From: Ophiodon elongatus
Taxonomy: Eukaryota; Chordata; Actinopteri; Perciformes; Hexagrammidae
NCBI GenBank assembly: GCA_016806645.1
Contig: JACSYO010001640.1
Location: forward strand, 1,872,501-1,936,500
Direction: 5' to 3'
Length of the DNA: 64,000 nt
Below, piece by piece: positions 36,328 through 48,600 of the stretch. How positions within the stretch are numbered: the first letter of the stretch is position 1; each line of letters opens with the position of its first letter. The notes beneath the pieces are model-generated. The model had not been told where the DNA came from. It saw only the letters and a program-made list of their open reading frames with translations, and did not search any database. The position numbers were made by a program, and so were the translations under genes.

Positions 36328-36512
36328 GATACTTGTACTTAGTGCTGACAGGTGCTAGTTGTACTTAGTCCTGACAGGTGATACTTGTACTTAGTCCTGA
36401 CAGGTGATACTTGTACTTAGTCCTGACAGGTTATACTTGTACTTAGTCCTGACAAGTGATACTTGTACTTAGTCCTGACAAGTGATACTTGTACTTAGTT
36501 CTGACAGGTTTA
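36328..36512. repeat. 26-bp minisatellite upstream of the pigb start
   Basis: About seven tandem copies of ACTTGTACTTAGTCCTGACA plus six further bases, with a few substitutions. It ends some 40 bases before the pigb start codon and probably lies in the 5' intron or UTR. Confidence 0.95.
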
Positions 36513-36552
36513 CTGTGTTGCCAGGCAACAGGCCGAGAGACACAATGTCCTG

Positions 36553-39500
36553 ATGGAAAACATCCGAACACGTCTTAAATTTGGAAATAAAGTCGAAGAT
36601 GTGAAACTGAGGAAACGAAAATCCCAGCTGTACTCAAAGGAGGATGACAGTCCTCTTAAGGATGGTGGGTTCGCTGTGTGTGGTATTTAAAATACAGCAG
36701 TAGACCAAACATCTGCATGCTGTGATGAAAGTACACCAGTAATACCACTAATATGAAGTGATTCCTCTCCACAGGTGAACTGGGAATCAGAGTTATTTTG
36801 TTTTCTGTGGCATTCAGACTCATCAACTGCTTCCTGGTTCAAACCAGCTTCGTCCCTGATGAGTACTGGCAGTCTCTGGAGGTCTCCCATCGTATGGTCT
36901 TCAAATATCCTTTGGCATGTTGTGGATTATAATTATATTTAAAAACCATCTATCAGGACTGTATGAGGGGTGTGTTGATTATAAGGTACTGTGATCAACA
37001 CTGTGGATGTGCAGTCGGGCTCAATGACACCACGAAGAGTCCACTTCTACTGTGATTTACTGTACACATGGAACAGGTGGGAGGGCAGGGCTGGTACAAT
37101 TGATGCTGCTTTTATATAAACATAAAATATGTACCATTTATTATCACCACACTGAATTTAATACATTGTTTAACTGTCTTAAACTTCACTCAGACAAACA
37201 ATTGTTTTCAGTAGAGAGTCCAGGGTTCTGCTGCAGATAATGCTAAGGCCTCACACCTGAATTAATATATATATTTTTTAATTTAATTCCATCAAGGTTG
37301 GGAACCTCTCACGCAAAGGAGACCTGGCCAAGATGACAGTGTAGAAAAGTGCAGACAAAACAAAACCAGGCAACGGATAAAATAATACAATAAAAAATAA
37401 CAATATGAAGAAGGCTAGAATAAGCTAAGACCAGAAAAAATGATCACATGAGTCATGTACCAAAGAAATTACAATAGTCTTGAATTTTGGCAGATATTCC
37501 TCAGTTTAATTTTCTTTTGCAGTCAATTCCAAGTGTCTGGAGCAGAAAACACTAAAGTGTTTTGTACATCAGGGACAGAAAGCAGATATACTGCTTTACT
37601 CTTCACATCACCTCCGTAAAGAAAGCATGATTTAGTAATGTGTCATTCAGAAAGAAACATTTGACTCTTTTAATGAGTAAGAAATCGCATGTAAAGAAAC
37701 GCCTCAGATTGGACGCCTTATTCTGACCTTAACAGTGTGACTTATGGGTATGTGACCTGGGAATGGAAGGAAGGACTAAGAGGATTCACCTATCCACTCT
37801 TCTTTGCATTCATATACAAGTTATTGTACGTCATAAACTGCGACTCAGTCCATCTCCTGGCAAGTTCACACATTTTCTATCCAGACGACCTTTACATCGG
37901 CATGTCTTTGACCAAATATATGTCCTATAGTCACTTTGCTTCACTAATCCTGGTTTGTTCTACAGATATGGCTTCCACGAATAATTCAAGCACTATTCGC
38001 TGCGTTTGCAGATGTAAAATTCTTCTTCCTCATCCGAACGTTGGAAAGTCGGGACGTTGCAAAATGGACGGTGAGGAGTTCGCCTGTAATAAATACTGTG
38101 TGATTCACTGCAGTTCATTCTTCAAAACGGAGCTCCATGTCTGTTCAGATCTCCCCGAGGTTTCCTTCTGTCTCCGTTCTCTCGTCGCCTCAAACACACA
38201 ACTCGCCCGACAGCCTCTTCTTGTTTTGGTCTCTAGTTCTTCTGCCACATGTGCTCGTGGTTCTCGTGGTACTGCTGCACCAGGACTCTGACCAACAGCA
38301 TGGAGACCACCATCACCTGTCTGGCTCTTTCTTACTTTCCGCTGCCCGGATCCAAAACACACAGCAGGTCTCGGCGTGTTACGTCTTCCTCCGATTTAAT
38401 TCATATCTTCCCTAAAATATATTATTTACAGACACAGTGTTGATGTTTTTTCAGCAAAGTATATTTGACCTTGGTCGCCTTGGCAGTCATCGTTCGACCG
38501 ACAGCCCTGATTGTCTGGTTTCCTCTGGTGATGTACCATTTCTGGCTGGAAAATGACAAACTGAGGCTCATCACTCAAACCTTAATCCCGATAGGGTTTG
38601 TACTTTTAATCTCCCGTCAACTGAATCGGTTTCATCCCCACGTCTTTATTGCATAATCTTTTTTTTCCCCCTTATTTTCAGAGCTTTGGCTGTCGTGATT
38701 TCAACAGTAATCGACTGTATATTTTATGAAAAGGTAAAACCTAAAATCCATCTTGTGATTTTTAGATTACAGTAACAAGCCAGAACTTTACAAATGTAAC
38801 AGCTGGTCTCTGTGTTCCTCAGTGGACCATGGTGCAGTTCAACTTCCTGAAGTTTAACGTCTTACACAGCGTGGCAGACTTCTACGGCTCTCATCCCTGG
38901 CACTGGTACTTCACTCAGGGGTTTGCCGTCGTCATTGGCCCTCATCTTCCGCTCTTCCTTCATGGCTGCAGCATCGCCTTCAAAAGATACAAAATTCTGT
39001 TGGCAGCGGTCGTCTGGATAATCGTGGTTTACAGGTAAAATGTCTGTGTTCACATTCATTTATCAAACTTCCCAGAATTATTACACTTAAGACGCTCTAC
39101 AGAGCCAACAGGGACTCGCTTCTCATGACAGTGAAGTGTTGGAGTGTGATCACATGATTAATCAGAGTAAGACTAGCCAATCAGAAACAAGGATTCATCC
39201 CACAGACGGCATCTTTCATTCTTTCAAATGTCATCCTCATTTTCTCAGTGAGATGTTATTCTGCAGAAGCAAAAAGGTTTGTTTAGTTGGTTTTGTTTGT
39301 GCAATTAAAAAAATCTCCAGTGGCAATAAATGTTAAATATACGTCTAATAAGTAGAAGATAATAGGTGGTAATGGTGTCACATCCTATCAAATGTGTGTC
39401 TGCAGATGACGGCTTACAAGAAAGCAGCAGCAAACAGTATTCTGAATTACTCGTGTTGCTTCAGATATAACAAATTATTCATCTTGATATATCAGTCATT

Positions 39501-41304
39501 AAAAAACATTTTCAAAAGGTGCTCACTTCTGTTTTTAAGTCAAAAGAAAGTTCATGAATAGCTTTTATTCTCAAGTTTGTAAGTTGGAGTAATCGTGAAG
39601 GATTCGTAATTTAATCTTGTACTTCAAGTTTTCTTGTAAACAAAGTTGTATTTACATCTAACAAACATATCTTGATTAAACATAATTTTTTGGTTTCTGA
39701 TCATTTTGAAACCTGCATTGTTTACATCCATATTTACTTGCTAGCTGTCAATTTAACCGCCTTTACTGGCACATTGCTGCCACCTGCCATCAGTGACACA
39801 CTCATAAAAACATTGTTCACGTTACTAGTCTACTACATTAAAAACTCCACAGGGCATCTTTAAAACCAAAACGCGACCGCTGACTGACATGTTTGAATCC
39901 TTTCCTTCAGTTTTCTTCCTCACAAGGAGTTCAGATTCATCTATCCGGTGCTGCCTTTCTGTATGATCTTCTGTGGTAAGTTTTTATGTCCCATGTAAAA
40001 ATATCTTTGTGATAATAGAACAGCCAGATGTGTCTTTTAATACTTCTTCTTCTTCTACTACTACAGGGATCTCTTTGGCTAATTTGAAAGCGTGGCGTCG
40101 AACTGCTGCCCTCCTCCTGTTAGTGAGCAACCTGGTTGCAGCCCTGTACACCGGCCTGATCCACCAGAGAGGCACTCTGGACGCCATGAGCCACCTCCAG
40201 ACTCTGTGTGACGTCAGCAGCCCCGCCACCCCCCCGCAGGCAGACGTCCTCTTCCTCATGCCCTGCCACTCAACTCCTTATTATAGGTCAGGACTGCAAT
40301 CTTTTTTAAATTCTTAAGATCGATGCTCTGGTTCTGAATTTTCTAAATAAAGCTTTAGAGAGGTGACGACGGCTTGAAGATAATGGACGTTGTCCAGAGC
40401 TTACAATTGAAGCAAATAAATATCAGGACGCTTGTTTAAAACCTGTGCACTTGTTCTGGCTTTCGACCATATCATTTGTTCCATCGCAGTTGTGCAATCT
40501 GAATCTGCCGATGAGGACTGTGTGATAGTCGAAAGCTCCATAACAGCAATTAAAGGGATTTTTATTTTCAACTGTACACTAATGTACATTAGTAGCTCCT
40601 CGGCTGGGTATAGTTTAAAATATTTAATAACTCATGGTTTCACCTTTCTGTGAGGAATAGAAACATGTTAACCCTTTTTAAATAAAGGAACGAAGTATGC
40701 TAAATGTATTAATGCAGCCGCGATTGTTTTTCTTTAATAAAAGCAGCTGTTACTACGTTGCCGACATACAAAATAAAATTAAGAATTGTGATTGAGTTCA
40801 TAAAGTGTCTGACCAAAGATTAAATAAATAAGGCTACGGTCCCTTTCTGAATATAGGTTTGTGTAGACCACAAGAAGGTCTTACCTTGTGATGTACCACA
40901 TGCAGCATCTGACTGTGCTCTGCTTGTAGCCACGTCCACTGCCCGATGAAGATGAGGTTTCTTGAGTGTCCTCCAGATCTTGGAGAGGAGGGTTACGTCG
41001 ATGAGGCGGACCAGTTCTACAACAAACCTCTTCGCTGGCTCAGAACTTCTTTTCCATACAAATCTTTTCTACCGACCCATGTGGTGTTGTTTGATGTTTT
41101 GGAGAAGGTAAGATATTCACAAATTATATTTCTCCATGTATTTGTCAAAATGTGTGTGTGTGTGTGTGATATGTGTTTTTTCTTTTGTAGGAAGTCTCCG
41201 TGTTTCTGCAGGGGAATAAGTTTGTGAGGACGGCAGAGATATTTCATACTCACTTTCCAGAGGGAAGAGTTGGAGGAAGCATCTTTATTTATGAAAGGCA
41301 CTGA
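36553..41304 (+). CDS. pigb: PIGB, GPI mannosyltransferase III
   Basis: PIGB is an ER multi-pass enzyme that adds the third mannose of the GPI anchor from dolichol-phosphate mannose. Twelve coding exons keep frame: 36553-36664, 36775-36904, 37742-37859, 37966-38070, 38237-38367, 38455-38595, 38682-38733, 38823-39034, 39911-39975, 40067-40286, 40930-41107, 41191-41304, giving 525 residues (human 554). SFVPDEYWQSLEVSH carries the luminal acidic pair (D66, E67) typical of GT22 mannosyltransferases. HPWHWY lies at 287-292, and GTLDAMSH, MPCHSTPYY and the C-terminal FPEGRVGG are further family marks. Intron 2 is AT-AC and intron 3 is GC-AG. A two-codon upstream frame overlaps the start codon. AATAAA is at 41373-41378. 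The gene converges tail to tail on ccpg1. Confidence 0.96.
36905..37741 (+). other. pigb: AT-AC U12-type intron 2 of pigb
   Basis: The intron starts ATATCCTTT and ends TGTGAC. A branch-site match (GACCTTAAC, 37725-37733) sits about 9 bases before the AC end. Splicing here gives VFNYGYVTWEW, matching human VFNYGYLTWEW; no GT-AG alternative restores this sequence. All three U12 hallmarks are present. Inside it, 37,290-37,660 looks like an interspersed repeat fragment that I cannot name. Confidence 0.9.
37860..37965 (+). other. pigb: GC-AG intron 3 of pigb
   Basis: The donor is CTG then GCAAGT; the acceptor is TTCTACAG. Splicing gives SVHLL followed by IWLPRIIQAL, in phase 0, as in the human protein. 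The genomic DNA is also open through this 106-bp intron, so retention would not stop translation at once. Confidence 0.88.
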
Positions 41305-41946
41305 CAAACACTGGAACAATGGCAAGTTTCTGTCCTAAATGAGAATGTCACTTGATATGGATTTGCTACTGAAATAAAATATTTTAAACTGTTATTTTGA
41401 AATACCAATTGTCAGATGTGTCAAATGTGTAACACCAACTGTATTTATTTTCACAAACTACATTTGGTGAAATTATTTCTTCCCGTCATTTTTTGCCAAC
41501 ACGTACAAATAAAACTGCCGGGTCCAGTTAAAACAATCATGAGGTGGAATGTTAGAAAACTGCATCGTAACTCTGAGAGCAAATCACAACCACTTCACAC
41601 ACTCACTAAACGGCTAGAGACAAAAACATACAAGAATGTGGCATGTCCATATTTTCCAATTTTGTTAAGAAAGAAGTGGTTTCAATGGGTTTCAATGGTG
41701 TTTTAGAAATAAATCACCCGGTCCCTAATTTACAGTTGTAGAAGTGTTTTATCTATTAAACTCCGATATGCCACATCTTTCACACAAAAGGAACGATTAC
41801 TTCACTAAAAACAAAACAGCTCAAGGACGTTCAGTAGCATTAAAACGTTAACATTGTGCAAACTTACAAAAAAACATGACACTTTGCTTCTAAACACAAC
41901 CCAAAACAGAATTTGCAAATATGATATTAAACCAGCTGAGATATCT
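41305..41946. other. 3' UTRs of converging pigb and ccpg1
   Basis: pigb has AATAAA at 41373-41378. On the - strand AATAAA at 41449-41444 could end ccpg1, which would place the two transcript ends about 70 bases apart. No other gene is seen. Confidence 0.5.
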
Positions 41947-42629
41947 TTAGTACTTGGGATCAAATGGCATCGGACCCAGTTCTATTTTGACGTCGGCCAT
42001 GTGTCGGTCTGCGTTTCTTCCTGATCGGCTCCACTTGCGTTCGCCGTGTGGTCGAGATCGGGCTCTCTGCTGCTTTCGCTGTTGATGCTTCGCCTTCGAC
42101 TCCTTAGAGTCTGTGTCTGGTCTTTCAAATGGTCCGCTGTGTGGGCAGAACACAAAACATACAGGGCATGAAGATCAGCGTGTTACTCATACTTATGTAC
42201 TTATGTACAACCTGCAGCATGATAATCGAAGAAAACGGGTAGTATTTAAAAAGAATAAGGGACATATCAGCAATAACTTAAAGGAGAACTTCGACTTTGC
42301 TATTTAGACCAAACACTTTTCTTTAAAAGAGTAACTTTTCAACCTGGACTATATTTTCCCATATTTGTGTGTTGAAGTGACTAATGGGGACAACAATTTT
42401 TTTAAATTGGTCCAGTATTAAGGAATAACGCAGCAGCCCCTAAACGGGCTATAATGTTATTACTCGGGGAAACTCCTCCTTTATATGCCTGACAACATTA
42501 TGGAAAGGACCCGACAGAGAAATGAAATGTCTATCTGTTCCACTCCTCTCTCTCCTACTCCTACCCCTCAACAAGTCACATGACACAATAACAAATAGAA
42601 CGCGAAAGGAAAGGAAAACGTTTCATCTC

Positions 42630-42667
<38 letters not shown>

Positions 42668-45600
42668 ATTTTTGATAAAAGCATTGATTGCTATCGGGTG
42701 AGATAATAAGAATCTATCCTTGTGGCACTCCTGTGTGTTAATGAATATTTTATTTCATATTTACTGAAACAAACCGGCCACCTGTCAATCAAGGTATTGA
42801 GCGAGCTCATGAACAAAACATTGTGTCGTGCATAGCAGCGGATCAAACCCACCACTTCTCTCAACTTATTTTAGTATATATATTTAGTTTCATTGATTTA
42901 AGTATGTAATGAAGTACAAATTTGAAGGAAAATATAATAATTTCCTTGAAAGAAAAGCACAATTTAAATTCATGTAAATATGCATTCATCAGTGGAAACA
43001 TGACGGATCTATATATGTAGATCCCTACTTATACGGTACAGTACTTTTTAACTTACGTTGGGCCATAGTTTTTTCTGTCAGCCTCTCCTAAGAAGTGCCG
43101 GTAGACGAAGTCATCAAGATCTCTGAACACGTCCCCATTGAGGCCATGATTCTCAGACTCGTGCATTTGCGTCAGATAGTTTTCCACGACGCTGACAAAG
43201 TCTGTGAACAGCATCTGGTCGTGGATGAACACTCCGTTGTGGAAGAAGTTGTTGATGAACACCTCGAGCTCTTTCCAGTGGTGGAAGTGGTCGACTTCTT
43301 GGTGCACGTAGCTTTCCAGCAGCTGGTAAAATTCCTCCGCTCTGATTGGCTCCTTGGCTTTGTCGAAGCGATTCACGGACTCCTTGTAGGCGCAGTCAAA
43401 GACGCCGGAGCATCCTTTCAAGTTGGTCTTGTGGGCGCCTTGACCTGGACCTTCGTGAACTTTATCCCCTGATTTCCGAGTGTTGCGGTTGCTCTGGAAG
43501 GGATCCTCAGATTTGCGTTGGTGTCTGTGCTTCCACGACTCTTTTGTGCTCTTCTCACCGCGTCCCTCATCATAAAACCCACCGGCTTTGTTGATGAAGG
43601 TCGAAGCTGAATCCTTGAAGTGTCGGAAAGTTAATTTGACAGAATCTGAAAACTTCCTCAGGTTCTCCTTCACAGCTTCCTTGGCTTTCTTTACCTGCTC
43701 TTTGTGGTGATGGACAAACTCCTTCGTGGAGTTCTTCACAGCATCAAATGTCTGTTTCACTTTCCCTGCCATGCCCTCGTTTGTTCTCTTCACTTTGGAC
43801 TCCGGGTCTCCTTTGGCTCGGTCTTCCTTGGTTTCCACATACAGCCTCTCCCACAGGTCCGAGCGCTGCTGCTCGAAGCTCAGTCTCGTCTCCAGCTCCA
43901 TCAGCCGGGAACTGAGCCCGTCTGCCTCTGAACCGGCCTCCTTTCCAGCTCTGGGGATGTCATTTCTCAGCACATTCAACTCTCTCCTCAGCTCGTCCGT
44001 GATCGTCCTCTCCTTGTCAAGCTTCTTGTTCAGCGTCTGTGCTTCAGCCACCATGTCGTCCCTCTGGCTGTGGAAGCTTTCGATCAGCCGCTTCTCCTCC
44101 TCCAGCTGGTCTTTCAGCCTCTGTATTTCTGACAGCAGCGAGTCGGTACCAGCTCCCGTCGCCTCCCGATCTCTAATCTTTGAGCGCAGGTTCCTCAGCT
44201 CCTGCTGGAGGCTGGAAAGGGACTTTTCTTCACGCTCTAGGGAGGTTTTCAGCAGCTGGTTCTCAGCGGTCAGCTCCTGCTGCTGAGACACAATGTTCGT
44301 CCTCTCCTCGGTCTTCTGTTTCAGCAGCATTTCCAGGTCATCTCTCTGGGCCTTAATGGAAAAAGAAGGGAAACAACAAACAAACAAAAGAGGGAAATTT
44401 ATGGCTTTTAAAGTGGTGTTGATACGAGTCATGATTATTTAATTGAACGACTTATCATTCAGCATTTGAGCAGTCAAACAAAATGCAAGAGGACAAATTA
44501 AATGGGTTTGTGCTTCAGTTTTGATTTGTAACTCATAACATTTCATTATGTTACCAAAAGAAGTTCACAAGTTACCTGAATATGCTCCTGTTTGATGTTG
44601 AGCTCCTGGTTCTCTTTCTTTATCTTCTCAATCACTTCAGTGAGCAGTGAAATCACTTTCTGCTCATCCGGCTCATCCAAACCAAGCTCATCCCTCTGGA
44701 CCTGAGCGGTAAAGGAAGACACGTCATGCTCCATCACAGTCGTCGTTATACGGGTCATGAATGTTGAAGGTGATCAGAATTCTCACTCAATATTTTAATT
44801 ATCTGGCAGCCGAATAAGTACCAATTACTTTTAATACAACATTGTTTAAAATCTGTTTAAATCCCCGACACCAAAGCCGACTTGATAATGAGCTCCTGGT
44901 AATATTTTGGTCTGGTGTAATGCAATTAAATACAATACCACCTTCCTTTGAGACTTCTCCTTTATTCTTTATGTGTTAACTCAAGTCAATGATAGATTTT
45001 ATGTCTTTGTGGGTGGATTTAACTGCATTATGTTTAAAGTTGTTTCCAAGTATTATTGTATGTGCACTTTGTTTACATACATAACAATCAAGATATAATA
45101 ATTACCGTACAATATAATGTTATCTAATACAACACCACAAACTACAACCTCAAGAATAACCAGAGTTGAACCAACACCTTTCGGACATAAGTATCAATTA
45201 AAAATGATACATGAAACATGTTATTGATGTATTATGAGACTGTAGTTTGGTTGAACAAGGATTTAAGAATAAAGAAACTACAAATTAGGGTTAGGGGTTA
45301 GTATTATGCACGACAGACGTCACAAAGTTCTAAAGCGTGGATCAGAATGAGTAAATGATTATTGTAATGTACGCTCTGCCATAAACAAGCTTATTGTTGA
45401 TTAAGTTGTGACCTCTGTCGTCACTTACCTGGTTTATAAAAGCTTGTTCTCCAACATGTTGTTGAATCAGATCCCTCACAAAATCAAGTTCATTCACTCT
45501 GATTTTATCTACAGTTTTCTGTCTTTCTTGAATCTGGACTGTACCTGTAACACAAACAGATTATTCACGTTACATATTTCTTTAACTGTTTACACTGTTC

Positions 45601-48600
45601 ACATAAGAACTGTAGATAAAAAACGCTGAGATCTCTCTTGCACTTGGTCTTAAAATAAACTAAAGAGCTGTCGGAAAAGAAACTGACATTTCTAAAGCTG
45701 CAAGTGGAGACAGATAAATCTGATGACTCAACAAAATAAGCACACCGTCACATCTGAAAGACAAGAGCCATGAACCAAAACCAGAAAGATTCCTTTGAAA
45801 ACCAGTTGGATTATTCTTCTTCTGGCAAGAAAAAATATGAATATTAATGTCTGTAAAATGGAAATGACTGTTTAAGTATACTTTCTATGTTTACGATAAC
45901 GTCATTAAAATCTTTCAGTTAGTGACCTTCTCACCAGAGAAGTGGCCAAAGCCCATACTGATGGCGACGACGAGGGCGATCAGGATACAGCTGTTGAGGA
46001 TGTTGCTGCTCTGGCCTTGCATTCGGAAATCCAGACTTCGAACTTCTGCCTCTGCCTCCTCCTGCTCCTGCTCCTGTTCCTGCTCCTCCTCCTCCTCCTC
46101 CTCCTCCTCCTCCTCCTCCTCCTCCTCCTCCTGCTGCTGCTCCTCCTGCTGCCACTTCTGTTCTTTAACCTTCTCTTCCTCTTCCTCCTCCTCCTCCTCC
46201 TCCTCCTCCTCCTCACTCTGGCCAGACTCCAGCACCTCCTCCTCAGGCTCTGTGACGATGCTCGTGGTATTCCTCCTCAACCTTCGTCTTCGGACCACCG
46301 TGCCGGGGCTTCGTCCTGCCTCGTCCTCGCTGCTGCTCGAGTTTGTCCCTGTAGGCTGCTGCACTTGGAAAACTAAAGTAAAAATACACAAAGTTATGGC
46401 TGCAGTGATTATTTGCTGGAAACGAATTAACAGAAAAAGAGGGACACACAAAAAGAACAGGCTCAGAAAGCACGTGTCAGTGAGGCTAATCATGCCAACA
46501 TGTTAAGATCAACTGATTTAACAAATGCAGAACAATATTGTTGAAAATTATTGATCCATTTGTGGGTTTGCGAAATTATTTTGATTACACTAAAGCAATA
46601 GTTTGACATCTTCTCATTTTGCATCTTGTAAGCGTCCATGATCGCTGTGGTGCCAGTCTAATAGCTGTGGCTTTGCCCCCAACTGTGGCGGCAACGATCC
46701 AGAGTGCGAGGGCCTCATCCGCTCAACGCCTGAATGCTTACATGGCGAGCATTCGAGCAGTGGTGTCTGGACCAAAATTAACTCCCATTTCGGTGCTCTA
46801 TCGTGGATGATGTTAGTTCAGGAGCTGCTGGATAAGGGTCTGTCTATATCTGCTATAGAAGAAACAATAGTTATCTATAACTACTAAGTAGATGTACCTG
46901 TCAGGTTGGCTTTGATGGAGTGTCCCTTCAGCGGGTCTATGATGCACTAGAGTGCAGGAGCTTGTGGTTGCTCTGCGGGGCGTGAATATATGTCCCTACT
47001 ACACTATATGTGTTGAACCAAGTGAATCGACTGAAAGGGAACGAAATGTTACGTCTAACTTGTGTTCCCTGAAGCAGAGGAACGAGGTACAACACCTGGT
47101 GGCCCCACTGCACAGCGGGGAAGAGCGGCTATCGAACTGATGGATGGCCGCGGTGACGGACCGCCACATACCTCACCATGAGTCATATGACTTAAAAGGT
47201 GTGAATGACTTACTCTACCATGAAGATGGTAGGATATGATATCCCATAATATATGTGTTGTATCTCTTCTTATCCTTCAGGAAACAGTCAAGTTATAGAC
47301 ATAACAGTTCGTTCTCCTAAATTCCCTGTGTTGGATCTATTTTCTGGAATCACACCGTAACTCTGCTCATGCACACACATATTAAACAAAAAGGTCACGG
47401 GGTTATGGCGGCATATTATCTGTTCACAATTCTTAAACTGACTGAATTCAACCATAATTCTAATATCACTACATTTATGATATTAATTACACTACTACTA
47501 TAAAGGTAGTCAGACCTACAAAGACCCACACAAGCACACATATGTGGATTATCATGCATTTTTAAAGAAGCACAACTGGCTCACATCGTTAAACAGTGTG
47601 TGTTCTTGTCAGAAACGGATAAGATTAGTTCTGTGCATTGCTGAGCAGACGTAGCATCATATTAGAGTCACTCCAGTTTCAATCAGGCCACCTGGAAAAG
47701 AGCGGCCTCCAGTGAGCTGACTTCTCAGATGGCAGCCTAAGTTCACCAGACTCTGTGGAAGTTTCCAGTGACTCAACATCAAACCTGCTTTGATGATGTA
47801 GAAAAAAAGGCAGAGGAACAGAGTTTCTGTGTTGATGTGTCTAACTCCTCTATGTTGACTCCTCTAGGTTGGCTAAAGAAAGCCTCAAGACAGTTCAGTG
47901 TATCGGTGTATGTGTAGTTGCAGTCCTACCAGGCTCTGCTGCAGTGAAGGCGTACTGGCTGCTGCAGGAGGTGCCGAGGTAGAACTCCCCGTTGGCTGCC
48001 GCCTCCACGTGCTCGCCATCCTTCAAGTCTCCAAGAGTCACAATGTCGGAGTGATCGCTGGAGGACAACAGAGCCACATGCTGTTTCCCTTCGGTGGCGT
48101 CTCCGGCCTGGTGAAGATACAAGATACTGAAGTTGGAAGGCAAAGGGCGCAGCATCTGAATTATTCAAAGACACCCTGAAGGTTATTTGTATAGTCTTCT
48201 CACCTCGGAAGCACACAGAGTCTCATCTATGGTTTGTTCTTCCAGAGTTTCGTCAAGTGACTCAGCAACTTTCTCTTCAACACACTGAGCTGAAAATATA
48301 CCATTCAAATTAAGATGAGTGAATTAGTATTATTACAAAGTAAGCTGAAAGTCAAGTATTTTCATTATTGATTATCCTGTTGATTACTAGTTTGGTCTAT
48401 AAAGAAAGATAATGCAAAATGACAATCACAAAGTCCAAGTTGACAAATAAAGATTATCTGTTTTTCTCAGACAACAGTAAAAACCAATAAACTCAGTTTG
48501 ATGTCATACAAGGTTAATTTGCAAATAGCCACTTTTGAGAAACTGAAAACCATTTTTGCTTAAAACTGATCAAATAATTGGGTAATTATTTCTGCTCTGA

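Noticed and set aside
37737..38291. A single 184-residue exon of pigb
   Set aside because: It includes two unspliced introns. Only the parts 37742-37859 and 37966-38070 (in their own frames) match PIGB.
43095..44286. Long + strand frames opposite the large ccpg1 exon (for example 43095-43472 and 43726-44286)
   Set aside because: They are shadows of a 1.3-kb coiled-coil coding exon whose - strand frame matches CCPG1 throughout.
45922..46506. A 194-residue + strand frame rich in serine and cysteine opposite ccpg1 exon 5
   Set aside because: It is a mirror of the CTC/GAG repeat. The - strand frame continues ccpg1 with a membrane segment and correct splice phases.
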